DNA of 64,000 nt from Promerops cafer (taxonomy: Eukaryota; Chordata; Aves; Passeriformes; Nectariniidae): positions 62,001-126,000 of the forward strand of contig VZSE01006129.1 in NCBI GenBank assembly GCA_013398275.1. The letters are read 5' to 3'. The first letter of the stretch is position 1. Each line of letters opens with the position of its first letter. The notes under the pieces are model-generated. The model did not search any database. It saw nothing but the letters and a program-made list of their open reading frames with translations, and was not told where the DNA came from. Of this stretch, positions 1-12,100 are shown in pieces. The position numbers were made by a program, and so were the translations under genes.

Positions 1-613
1 TTTTGCCAGGCAGCCTCTCAGCTCTCTCCTATAGTCTGGAAACTGAACATCAGCCTTAAAATGGTTCTTAATTTTTATTATCCCTTCTTTCTTAAAAAGA
101 ATAAATCCTCTCCTTTTAGCACAAACCTTGTAAAGCTGGCACCACATTGCCTTTATGGCCTGCAGTGCAGTTCTTATGCAGCCAGAATCTGTGACTTGGA
201 AGCTTTCACAGAAACACCAGGTGTTATTACACATCATTCTGTACCCTGGCGTATTGTCTTATAAGGAAAGATATAATCTCTCTACCCTTTAATTCCTTCG
301 GTTACTCTCCATTTTTATCTCCATTTTGTTTGGACTTTCTTTAATATTAATGCTCCTTTGGAAGAGATGCTCGTGCTTGACATATGAGATAAATGTGTCT
401 TTTGATTTAGGGGAGTTAATCAAATCAAAAGGGTTTCTCTGTGGTTTGAATAGTTTGTGAGTCACAGCTCCTCCTTGGCAGAGCTGGGGGCGGGGGGAGA
501 TCTTATTTTGATCCAGTCACTCTGGCTGGAAGTTGTTTCTTCTATTACCTGTTCTGGGATCCTTAAAAGGCCTTACTGTGAAAACTTGAGCAAGGCTCAC
601 ACTTAAACCAGCA

Positions 614-765
614 CTCAGAGAATCACAGAATGGTGAAGGCTCATCCAGTTCCACCCCTGCCATGGGCAGGGACACCTTCCACTATCCCAGCTTCCTTCAA
701 GCCTTGTCCAACCTGGCCTTGGATACTGCCAGGGATGGGGCAGCCACAGCTTCCCTTTCCATTTC
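614..765 (-). repeat. CR1 LINE 3' fragment
   Basis: Starts with the reverse complement of the CR1 terminal octamers (AGAGAATCACAGAATGG) and continues with CCATGGGCAGGGACACCTTC, CAACCTGGCCTTGGA and GGGGCAGCCACAGCTTC. This is the reverse complement of the avian CR1 tail, so the element points along the minus strand. Confidence 0.9.
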
Positions 766-3700
766 ATTAAGGAGGAAAAGTTGATCTGGGCATTACAGAC
801 CTTCCATGGTAACCTGGCAAGTGTGTCCTTGTTCTGTCTTGTTTCCAACACCTTCTCTTGCCTTGTCCTATTGCTTCTCAAAGAGTGGAGTAAATGCCTA
901 AAGCTGTTTGTAGCCAAAATGTAAACATCCATAACATTTTTGTTCTAAAAAAATCAGTTATTAAAAAACTATTAACTGGATCTTAGAAAGGGGATGGCAT
1001 GAAATCAGTGCTTTGAGTGATTAAACTTTAACAGAGTTGAGCTGATAGTGGTAGCTCCCTTTAAAAATGTCAGTTTTAATGCAAGACAGCTGTCCAGATC
1101 TCCCTTCACATCTTTGCCAAACACTTGGCTTAATGCTGAAACTTCTAAATAAGTCTGTGTGTTGTGAAAGCAGCCCCAGAATGGGGACTGGGGTAGTTGT
1201 TTCGAGATGCTAATGACTGAATTAGATACTGGGTTTAGCCATGGTGAAATGCTTGAGTGAAAGGTACCTTTTAGAAGATTGCCTTTACAAAGCACTTGCA
1301 CATCTGACAGATGTGTTTTCCATGCTCACATTTCCTCCTCTTCTCAGGTTCCTGTGCATTCTGATTTTGGGAGGGAACTGCTCAAGTGGGAAGCATACAT
1401 TACCCTTTCTGTCCTAAGCACAAGGCACTAGAAGCAGTATGATTCCATAAAACACAGTGTTGCTAAGGCAAAGCATTCCTAAAACAGGAGTAATGAAATA
1501 TTGCTTTACACATTTGTGCTCCAATGGAACGCGCTCAAGGAAAACAGCACCAAGAGTTGTAGTTAGTTTATGGTAAGAAACATTTTATATTTTTAAAATA
1601 CTCACTTTGTTTGTGACTTTATCATAAATAATGATACAGGGCTTTTATAAAGGGTAACTACTTTTTTCTTCCATCTATTAGAGTGAAGCAATAAGAAGGA
1701 TATTGAAGATTGGGTTTAGATCAGACTTAGTTTCTACTTTTCTGGAATAAAGGATTGTGGGTTTATAAATGCTGATTGTTAACTGTGGTCCTGACAGGGA
1801 AAACAAGGGATCTCTTGGCATGTTGGATAAGAAGGTGCTTTTGGGGTCTGGGTGTGATAATGGTGTGAGGTTTGCAGTGTTTTATTCCGTATGGCATCAC
1901 AACAGATTTTATCTTCATATCAAATCTCAAATTTACAGGCCACTGTACAGGAGCATAGTTTGTCAGAGAGATTATTAACTGCCCAGGTTAGGCAGGTGTT
2001 TGCATGGAAAATAGCTCCTAAAAGTTCCCTGATTCTTTCATCTCAAAATTCATCCTATTACAGGATGGTTCTGCTGGTTTGTATTAAAGGATGGCATTAT
2101 GCAGTCAGGGAATATGGGGGTAAAATATTCTACTTTTGTACTGACATTTTCTTTTGCTGTATTTCTGAAAATTATCTGGTTTTCTTTTTCTATATTAGTA
2201 ATTTTTAAAATGGAATTAAAAGTCTTTTTTCCTTGTAAAATCTAGTATCTGAGGAAATACAAGATACCAGTAATATTAATTGACAGGAAGGTAAACATCT
2301 AAAGAGAAACTGAATGTATTGGCTTCAAATATAAATGAAAAATTTTTATATGGCATTCCAAAAAGCCAAATAAGCTTTCCTGAAGTTATTGATTTCTAGG
2401 TATTAATCACTAAATTTTTCTTAAGCAAGTAATAATTAAGCTGCATCACAGTATTACTGCTGGAGAAGTGAGTGTAGACAGTTGCTTTCATTATTCTTGC
2501 AGCATACTAGATTATTCTGTCACTTCCTGAATCTGAGCATCTTCTCACAAGTTTAATACAAAAGTATTTTCTTCATGCTAAAAATTAGGCCTTTTTTACT
2601 GGCTTATGATTCTCTCATTCAGTCTGTTTCTTGTTTTGCCCTGGAGAATAGAAAGAAGATAAAAGAAGACAGAGCTGACAGAAAGATAATAATAATGGTG
2701 ACTGGATGATCTTGGTGGCCTAAATAAGATACACATTTTTGTAAAATAGTATCTTTTAGAATGGCAGGCCAGTTTTCTTTTCCACAAATGAGTTCAAGTG
2801 TTCTGTGAAGAGTCTTTCTGGAAGAAAAATATTTTCATTGGTCTTTATGTCTAAACAGCTTTTGGAAATAACACCAGCTGAAGAATTAAGAGGCAAGTCC
2901 ATGCTTGTGTCCGTGACTTGCTCCCTCTCTGTCCCTCTGGAAATGTTCCATCCTCTGGCAGCCTGTCAGCTCGAGATTTTTTCCATTCTTAGCAGAGACT
3001 GTAACTCTGTAATAGTTCCTGTAAATGTAATTGTGAAGAGAAACTGTTCATTTCAGGGGTTCTGCCTGATTCTGATAGAAGCCTTTGTGCAGGTGGTGGG
3101 TGGCACACGTGGAGTGAACTGGGTGTGTGCATCACTTCTCGAGGGGCTCTGTACGTGTGGTTACTCTGGTGCATCCAGGCTTGTTAAATTCCCTGCTGCT
3201 GCTGCACAGGGAGTTTGGGGCAAGGCTTGGCTGCCTGTGGAAATGTGTGATATTCTCATCAAAACCGAGTCCCCAGTGCTGCTGTGCCAGAAATCTCATC
3301 GTCGTCACGTTTCCCCTGGACAGGGATTTGAGACAGGAAAGTGTTCTGCACAGGAAAACCTGGCTGTGTGGGGTTCCCACTGCAACCACGGCAGCACAGT
3401 GGTTAAACCCAGAGCCCGACTGTTCACTTGGGTAGGAATGTTCATATTTTATGTGAAAAACTGCAGCAAGGCTGTCTGTCAGCAGCATGTTCCATCGGGC
3501 CAGTCTCTTACTGGCTCACATGGCCTTTGAGAAACATCCCAACTTGCTTCAAAATATTGATTAGTTTTGGAAGTCCGTTAAATATCATGCAAGTCTTTGT
3601 TTTTGTTTATTTAATACATAACCTTGTCTTGCATCTCACATGATTCATTGAGTATGGAGGGTAAATCTTGCATTTATCTTAGTAGATAATTTAGACCGTG

Positions 3701-4821
3701 GTATGTGATACGTGGCATTTGGAATTCAAGTCAGATTTTCATTTACTCCAGAACTTTTCCATATGTTTCCTATTAGCAGCTTTGTTCTCAAATCTCTTGT
3801 CTCCCCAGAAAGGAGGGGAAAAGTCCCAACACAAGCCCAAGAAGCAATGTTAAATTCTAAACATAGAGAATGAGAAAAAAAAAATAGCCTTCAGAACACA
3901 ATTTCATTATTTTTAGTTTAGTACTGCTTTTATTATCATGCTGCTGTTAAATTCTGATCAAAATGAAATGAAAATATTAATATTTATTTTGTCTGTGGTG
4001 CTGTACCATAGTTTTTGTGGATAAATAGTGCAATATTTTAACTGGCAATTGAGTGAATATGGAATGAGTATCTTCAAGAGATAACAGCAGTTTCTTTTTA
4101 GGACATGGGTAAATGCTTTTTGAAATTACGTTAAATTATTCTAAAATTGCTTAACAGTGAACTCATATCAGATTTTCTATGCACAACCTGGTTTAGGTAG
4201 CTGAGATATTTTGCTTCTTTAGCAAACAGATATGAAGGGTTAAAAATGTGCACATCTTAGTTTATATATTTCAACTGCTCTGGTCTGAGTCATTTCACTC
4301 ACTTTTGGTAAATGCAGGTGCAGGAATTCCTAATGGGATACTCATGAAATATTTTGGAAATTTCCATTATGTTTAAAATAGCTGAAGTTTCCCTTCTTGA
4401 TTTTCTTAAAAAAAAGAACCTTTTGTCTTTGTCACTTATTTCACTCAGTATCTTTTAATTCTTATTACCAATTATATCCAATTTTGACACAGAATAGAGA
4501 GAAATATTTATGTACTTTTTATTAACTTGTGAAAACAGCAGCTGGGCAGAGGAAAGTGCTCCAGAGAGATCCTTCAGCTGGGAAGGGACAGTTCCAAATC
4601 CTGCTTAGGAGCAGCTGGAAGGCAGGAGAGGACAGAGCTGTGAGTGACCCCTTGGCACACAGCTGGCTCTGGCCTTTGGCAGCAGGGATGTGCTGTGGTT
4701 GTGAGGTAGAGAGCAGCTGGAGGGACCTGAGGCTTGCAGACTCAAATCCATAGGAATCCAGGCTCTTGGAATAACTTAGTGACAGCACCACTGGGAATGA
4801 AGCGTTGTCCTTAGCCCTTTA

Positions 4822-5285
4822 AAGCAGCCCAGGATACTCTGAGCCATCCTTGCACAAGGACACATTGCTGGCTCATGTTCAGTTTGTCCACCAGGACCCA
4901 CAGATCCTTTCCTGCAAAGCTGCTTTCCAGGTCAGCCATCAGCCACCAGGGCATGGGGTTATCCCTCACTAGGTACAAGATTTTGGGCTTCTCTTAGCTC
5001 AACTGCACGAGCTCCTGTTGGCCATTTCTCCAGCAGCATAAGCCCAGAGAGTCACATACCAGTCACCAGTGAACTTGTGAGGGAGATCTGTCACCCTGTC
5101 ATCCAGGTCAGCAGTGAAGGTGGGAACAGAGCTGGAGCCAGCGCTGACCCCGGGGTACGCTGGCAGTTCCTGACCTCCAGCCAGAATTCTCTCCGCGGCC
5201 TCTGCGCTCGCTGCCTTCCAGCCCATTTTCAGTCCCCCTCACTGTCTGCTCATCCAGCCCAAACTTCATTGTGCTTTTAGGAATT
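4822..5285 (-). repeat. older CR1 LINE internal fragment
   Basis: Diverged but recognisable CR1 phrases in minus orientation: ACATTGCTGGCTCATGTTCA, TTGTCCACCAGGACCCACAG, GGGCATGGGGTTATCCCTC, CCAGCGCTGACCCCGGGGTA and ATCCAGCCCAAACTT. It belongs upstream of the tail segments seen in the other copies and has no terminal octamers. Its ends are approximate. Confidence 0.75.
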
Positions 5286-8200
5286 TGCAACTCCCAGTTC
5301 TTAAGATCAGGCAGTGAAATCCAAGGAGCTGTGCTCTTTCTCTGTCCATCTGTCCTCTTCTCCTTCCTGACACTTCCAGCCAGTTTGTCTGATACACCAA
5401 ATTCCTGCGGGTTTCATCCTATTAATACTGGAAAAAAGGAAATAAATGAAACACTTCTTCACCTTCTTTAACTCAGTTTAGCAGCAGGAGAAAGCACCTA
5501 GTTCATATGAAAGAAAATGTGTTTTATTGAAGGTGTGTTTTGATTTACATTGTGTGTATTTGCCACAGATGATGGTGGAAGTTAAAATAATGATTTTGTA
5601 GTATCTTATATTCTTTAAACTTTTGGTATCTTATTAAGTTTGCTGCTCTTTGTCTATTAATGCTGCAATATTCTTTGTATTGCTGTGTTTGAAGTACTGC
5701 ATTAAGTAGGTTGATATTGGGAAAAGAGGCAGGGAGAAGACTTGGAAAAATGAGACTATTTCATCCCTTGGTAATGTAATGGTGTAGAGCAGGACACAGA
5801 ATGCAGGGTTTAGCAGCACTCAAATAGTCAATACTTCAGTACTCAAGCAGGCCCCTCTGCTTAATCAGTGTTTGTGACAGTTACTGGGCTCTTCCAGTGC
5901 TCTCAGAGTCTTTGTCATTTATTCCTTAGAATGACTTTTCCTTCTATTTGTAGCAACAGGCTGCCACCCTCTGGTGAAATTCGTTAACTGTTATGTAGGG
6001 ACCTGGCAGATTTTCAGAAGAGAGAAGCCCTTTAAAGTTTGAAAATCTTGGATGGAATAAATATTTTTTTTATTAGACAAATGTAGATACTTGTACAAGT
6101 AATAAGTAATAAGAAGACTCTTTGAAGGATTTATATCAAGTTTCTCTTTCTCCCTCTTTCCTCTCCCTGTAACATTTGCAGAGAATGTAAAGGTGGAGTT
6201 GATTTCTTGACAGGTTTTCTTCCCGTCTGCTGATACTGAAATGCCTTATTCTGTGGGCAGATCACTGCACACCAGTGTGTTGTCATCAGTTAATTACTAC
6301 TCTGTTCATTGCATTACTGTCCATGTCCAGAAACCATTGCTGAAACTGAAACACATCCACCTGAGTCTGTTAAAGCATGCCAAAGATGCGAGGTGTGGAA
6401 ATCATTAATTATTATTACCACAAATCCCAGCTGAAGAATGATATCTGAAAATAGCGGAGGGTCATTGAGCATAATTTTTTTCTCTTAAGTGACAGGCATC
6501 CTATCAATTTGAGGTGATCCAGGAAATTACTGCTTTTCTCTAAAAATGAAATCTACAGGAAATGGTTAAAATTAACCATTTGATACTTCCCTGCTGTAAT
6601 GCAAAATTGTCAGTGTAGTTTAAGTCACAGATGAAGTTTCTTTAAATTTCTCAGCTGGCTGAATTTGCCTGGAGGATGGTGCAAACCCAAGCAGTTGGTA
6701 AAATTGTTTGGAGATTATTTATTAAGAGAGAGAGCAGAGGTAGTTTCTTCAAAAGCAGTGCTGCAGTTTCTTCTGTGAATGTTCCATGCACCCATGGGTG
6801 CTGACTGGAGAAAGAGTTTCTCAGTCTGGGTGCACAGCCAGAGGAAAGAGTGAGAAGGCAAGAGTTTTGAAGGCTCTGGAAGGATCAAATCAAGACTATA
6901 TGGTCTTCTACCTCTTAGGACTTTACTGTATTTTTACAAAGCTTTCCCATTATAGTGGGACTTCAATAGCAGACTTAAAAATTTGGTGAAACTCTTACAC
7001 AAGTACCTGTAAAGGTTTAGAGAGCACGAGGATGCAGTTCCTGTTGTCCATTGCATCAACCCCAATTAGATAAGGAATTGTTTGCATTCTCTGTTGTGTT
7101 TGCTTTTAAACCTTACCAGTGAACTAGTGTAGAATGTCCTACACAGCATTGTGAGTCTGGTCTTTCAGTTAAGCTACAGAATTGGAATCAGCTTTTCTGC
7201 TGGTGCTGACAATATTGAAATGATGTAACTATTGTACCAGGAGTATTTATGAATGCGTGTAAATGAGTGATTCATAAAAATGTAATGATTTTTCTGTTAT
7301 CTCTTGTATTTACTAACATTGCATGGGGTTATGAGTTGTTTATGGTACCGTAAGGCAGGGGAGTCTGTCCTTAAAGGAATGTTGGTATTTACTAGGAAAT
7401 GCACTCCTTAGAACCAGAAGGCAGGAATAGAAAGATGCTTGGTCATCAACAGATTTCAGGTTTTGTGTTCTGTTTAGTCTTTTGTTTTTATTCTGTTTTG
7501 AAGTGTGTTACGGAATTTCCATTTGTAAATATTGTTCTTCAGTAAAAGCCTCCCCTGGTGTGCTCTGCCTCCTCTCTTCACATAGTTTTGTGTCTCAGCA
7601 GCAGAGTGGTGCTAACAAAATATCAACTACCAGGAGACCAAGCAGATGAAAAGAATTCAGATATTAGACTCGATGCTTATTGTGTAGTGTACTTGGGAAG
7701 GAGGTAAGAAGACTGAGAGATTGGGAATTAATTGAGTTCTTTATAGTATTTTCTTCTACAAGTCTGTGCCATTTCCCAAAGTGTTTGATTTTGAACTTTG
7801 TGCAAACCAGCAGTGATAAATGACCTGTAAGCTCTGTAGATTTGGAAGGAGGAGCACTAGAGGAAGTGTCTAGAGAAGAGTCACAAAGGTGCTTGGTTAC
7901 AGTCTTGGAACATTTTGATGTGAGCTACCATGTAATGAAGCATACACATGCAAGTATTCTGTAGGCTTATTTAATTTATTTTGAATCCCAATAGCAAATA
8001 TACACTACATAGATATCTAAAATACCCATTTTATACAGTACTGTCAGTATTGAGAGTTCTGTGTGCTGCCCTGCACAGGAAGGGCAGGGCAGGCGAGTTC
8101 CAGCTGCTTGTTCTCGGCAATTGTAAGGCTCTTCCATTGAGGAGGGATCCTTAACCCGTGTGATATCAAAATATAAAGAGGAAAAGAATAAAGTGAAAAA

Positions 8201-8668
8201 CACGACTACAGTTGTTATAGATAAAAGAAAAATGTTTGTGCTGGCCTACAGGGAGTTTAATAGTCATTCCTATTAAGCTTGAAGCATATGATAAATCTTG
8301 AATCCTACTTTTAATGTTTAGACTGCATCCAATTCTATCAATAGCAAAATGCTGAAGGACATTTTCTCCTTAAAGTTGCCAGGAAAAATTACCAACAACT
8401 TTAAAAGACTTTTCGTCTGTTCTTGATATGACACTTACTTTTATCTCACTCAAAAGACTGTAAGAATATATTCTAGCTTAGAGACAACTACCTGACAATA
8501 TCATAGGTTTTTATCGCATCTTTGCTCATTATCAAAAATGGCACAAGAAATTGCCCTTGAAGTCTGGTAATTTTTGGTTTTGCAAGTCTCTTACAACACT
8601 TTCTGGGAGAGAACCTAGGTCTCTTTTTCCCAACTGTAGAAAAAGTCACTTCCACATGATTTTTAGGA

Positions 8669-8999
8669 TTTATTGGAAAGAAAGAATATGTCCAAACTAT
8701 GTGATTTAAGGAAGGCATTTAACATCTATTATAGGAAACATCAAATACAGTTTCCAGTTGCACTTCTAAGAGTCCTTTTGTAAGCTATAAAGACTTTTGT
8801 TTAAATTATTCAAATGTAGGTTGAACATTGTCAAATAATACAATGGATCTTACTTAACATGTTGTTTCTAATTAATTACCTCTGAAATAGCAAATACTTC
8901 GTAAACGGTTAAATAGCATAAAATCAGCATTTTTCTGCAAATTTCAAGTATTGTAAACTGATCTGGACAAGTTGCTTTTTGAAACAACCAGCTTGGGTG
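8669..8999 (-). other. ASPN: probable ASPN 3' UTR with polyadenylation signal
   Basis: On the minus strand an AATAAA hexamer lies at 8669-8674, about 330 bases past the stop, followed by a TGTGG-type stretch that could act as a downstream element. A second AATAAA at 7975-7980 would give a UTR of about 1 kb. Which site is used cannot be told from sequence. Confidence 0.4.
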
Positions 9000-9197
9000 T
9001 CACTTGAGGAAATTCCCAAGCTGAACACTGTTCCTGGCTAAAATGCACCGGAAAGTTGAAGGCTGAACCTCCCAGTACTTGACAGGGTTGTTGAAGAGGC
9101 TGATGCCACTGTACAGGGCTTTCTTCTTCCTTCGTCCTGTTGGACAGAAATCATTCACTCCCAGTTTGGCAATATGGTTGGAATGAAGGAAGACAAC
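9000..9197 (-). CDS. ASPN: ASPN last coding exon (residues 308-372): ear repeat and stop
   Basis: Reads VVFLHSNHIAKLGVNDFCPT, then ISLFNNPVKYWEVQP, then FRCILARNSVQLGNF, and ends LK-TGA. C325 and C358 are the conserved ear-repeat disulfide pair. The acceptor is TTGCTGCAG|GTTGTC. A basic patch, GRRKKK (328-333), sits just after C325, where I recall human asporin having a less basic segment. Confidence 0.96.
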   Translation of the reverse strand, partial: VVFLHSNHIAKLGVNDFCPTGRRKKKALYSGISLFNNPVKYWEVQPSTFRCILARNSVQLGNFLK

Positions 9198-12100
9198 CTG
9201 CAGCAATAGGAACAGAAAAATACAGGAGTTGGAATTAAAATCTGGAAATTAAATCAGGAAAAATCTTCCTGAGCATGTAGGTGACCGAGGTTTGCTACAA
9301 CATCAGTTCCATGCAGACCTTGAGAGTAACAAGAGCTTAAAATTTGTGTTAAATCTTTTTAAAAAGTCTTTATCCTGCCCCAGTCTCTCCCACAAAGAAA
9401 AGTCATATGGCATTTTGTCAGTGTGGTTTTCGAATAATTGGACACTATTCTTAGGGAACTTGGTTCTAAAATGCAGTTTTATATTCTCTTGTAGTAAGAA
9501 TTATAATTATGCAGTATTATGTTCTCATTTTGTGGAAACATTGAGTGTAGCATTTTGTTGTCCTTTTTTTTCTTTCCTAGGAAGTTTTCCTGCAATTTGA
9601 TTTTATTTCTTTAATTTCTTTTATTCTTTTATTTCTTTAATGAGCTTTTATGATCTCAGGCAGTCTAAGTCTCAGTCATGGCAAAATATATGTCAGTTAA
9701 TTATGCTTTTTTGTTGTGACCTAATCAGTGTGACAGTGGGAAAGTCAAACAACTCAGAACTCCCAGAACTGTCTGATAAGTTCAGGGTATGACCTGCAGA
9801 TATTTCAGTTCGGGTAATCCAGGAGGAACCTTCTTCAGCTTGTTTTTTTCCAGGTGGATTTCACGTATACTTGGGATGTTGGCAAAACTTCCATTTTCCA
9901 CTTCTTTGATTTTATTATTGCCAAGGCCTAGCCTAGAAATAGTACAAGGAACACTTAATTAAAGACTAATTGAAATTCACAACAGCATTGAAGAGCTTTT
10001 TTTTCTTTAAAGACTGAAATACACAGGAGTAAACACAGGGGGAGAAAAGAACTGGGGGAAGACAATGAAATCTTACCTCTGATAGGAAAAAATCACCATT
10101 GACCTACCCTAATTTAAACTCCACTTAAAGATTGGCTCACAGCTGTTATCAGTTATCTGATGTAAGCAATTGTTCAGTTTTGCATGCAGTTTTTGTAATT
10201 ATAGTGGCAAGTGTTTAAATTATAAACATCGAGCTGCTTGTGAAATAAATAATATCACTTTACCAAGTAGTACAGCTGCAAAGTGTAGTCACTGTAATAA
10301 GTTCTAATAAATAGCCAAATAGCAAGTCTTGGCTAGAAAGATATTTTTTAATATGTAGCTTATTTTTAAAATATAAAGGGTTTTTTTACTAAGCAGGACT
10401 ACTTTCTTTCCTGTTTCCAGATTTTCCTTATATTTTTTGCTATAAGGCTTCAGCCTGCTTTGCTCAGAAGCTGATTCAGAAGCTGGAGCCATAAGTCATT
10501 CAGAATTGCTCTTACTGCCCATCCTGCCATCCCCTTTTTCTCCATTCTTTCCTGATTTCTTCAGAAACTGAATTTGGTATCTAAAGGCAGTTCAGTAATT
10601 TCTGTTGCCAAATTCAGTGCTGCTCAGCCATATTTTCAGAGTTCTTAACTGAGCTTTACAGAGCGAACTTCCTTCTCTCCTATTTCAGTGCTACATTCGT
10701 CAGAAACACGTGTTTTTCTTTAAACCTCATTGCATTTGAAAGCTGTTGTTTCCTTTACCAGCTGCTGTATTTACAAGAATAAATTTATAATAATTAGAAG
10801 AACTTAGGATAGCTACATTTTGTTCTTATCCTACTTTTCTGTTGCAGACTGTTGGCATAAAATGCAATAACAAGACTAATGTGGGGGTTTGGGAGTGTGT
10901 TTGGCTTTTAAACTTGAGTGTTATTTAGAGCAATTCTTACTAAAATGCCTATAATTTCTATTCTTTTTTCTCCCATTAACAAGAAAAGTATCAAATAAGA
11001 GATCTTGCTGGGCATGACATTTTAACAAGTAAAGGGATTCAGCCTGGGAATTTTACCTTTGAAGGTCTTTGTAACGGTTAAAATCCTCAAGTTCAATTCC
11101 TGTGATCTTATTGTCATCTAAGTGAAGCTCCAGAAGACTGGAAGGCAAATCTGATGAAAAAAATGCACAGTGTGAAAAAACCAAGTCAACTTCTTTTTTT
11201 TGTTGGAACATTTATTATGTTCCAAAAAGCTTCTTTCCTTTGTGTTTAGAATTGGGTGAAAAATCTTGGGGAGGTTGTCTGCATCAAAGAAATTGGTATT
11301 ACACAGAAGTATGTTAATGAAGAAAATGACCAATATAATTTGGTTTAAAATAATAACTTCTAAAAAACTTAAGCTGTGGAAGGACATATGCTAATTAAGA
11401 GATATAAGAGTCCCAAAATTTGGTAATTTTTCTGGCTTCCTTTATAACAGCTCTCTTGGTTACTTTGTCAAAGATGTTTTGTGCATTTATCTCAGTCCGT
11501 AGTCAAAGCCTGTGGAACCAGGGACAGTTTTTTGAAGATCTGTAAATTTTTTCTACATGATGTAGCAGTTGTGCTGTCACAGCTGCTAGGATGTGACTGG
11601 AAGGAAAGGTTTTGGAGTACTCTAAGCAAAATTGTGGTATTTGATAGCTCTTTCCCATGCCAGAATATTTTCTCTTGCGTTTCCAAAAATTCCAAATCCC
11701 GACTCCGGCAAATGGACCAGGAGGTGGCGAATCTTTCCACAACATTTCTTAGTGAGGGAAGGAGAGCTCATCCCAGCCTGAATTTGTTTGCTGGTGCTGG
11801 GCTCAGTTTGCCGAGCCTCTGTCTAGGTGGCAGCCGACACCGAGCAATTCCCGCTGCTCTCTGGGGCTGGGAGCGCGCTGCTGCGCCTGCCCTCCATCTG
11901 AAGGGACGTGGCCGCTTCCCAGCCTGCCCTCATTCCACTTGGATCAAGTTGGTTTGTCTGGGCTTTGTTCCAGTTCACATTCCAGCTCGCAGTTCCGGGT
12001 GCCTGAGTGACAATATCCAGAGGGAAGGCCACCCACCTGTCCACTGCACATTTTTAGTACCTTTTATAAGCTACGTTTTTTTTAAACCATTGTAGCATTT

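Larger units (their letters stand above)
1..8668. other. flank downstream of ASPN, non-coding
   Basis: No exon of OMD, OGN or any other recognisable gene is visible on either strand apart from the CR1 pieces listed separately. The longest open frame (2805-3530, plus) starts with GTG, has no recognisable domain, and is treated as chance. By analogy with mammals OMD should follow beyond base 1. Some of this stretch may be ASPN 3' UTR if a distal polyadenylation site is used. Confidence 0.7.

Noticed and set aside
8488..8718. Minus-strand 76-codon frame in the ASPN 3' UTR region
   Set aside because: It lies after the ASPN stop, contains the AATAAA hexamer, and has no recognisable feature.
11481..12095. 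204-codon plus-strand open frame inside an ASPN intron
   Set aside because: It has no recognisable motif, it is antisense to the gene, and minus-strand frames overlap it. Best explained by chance in a locally GC-richer stretch.
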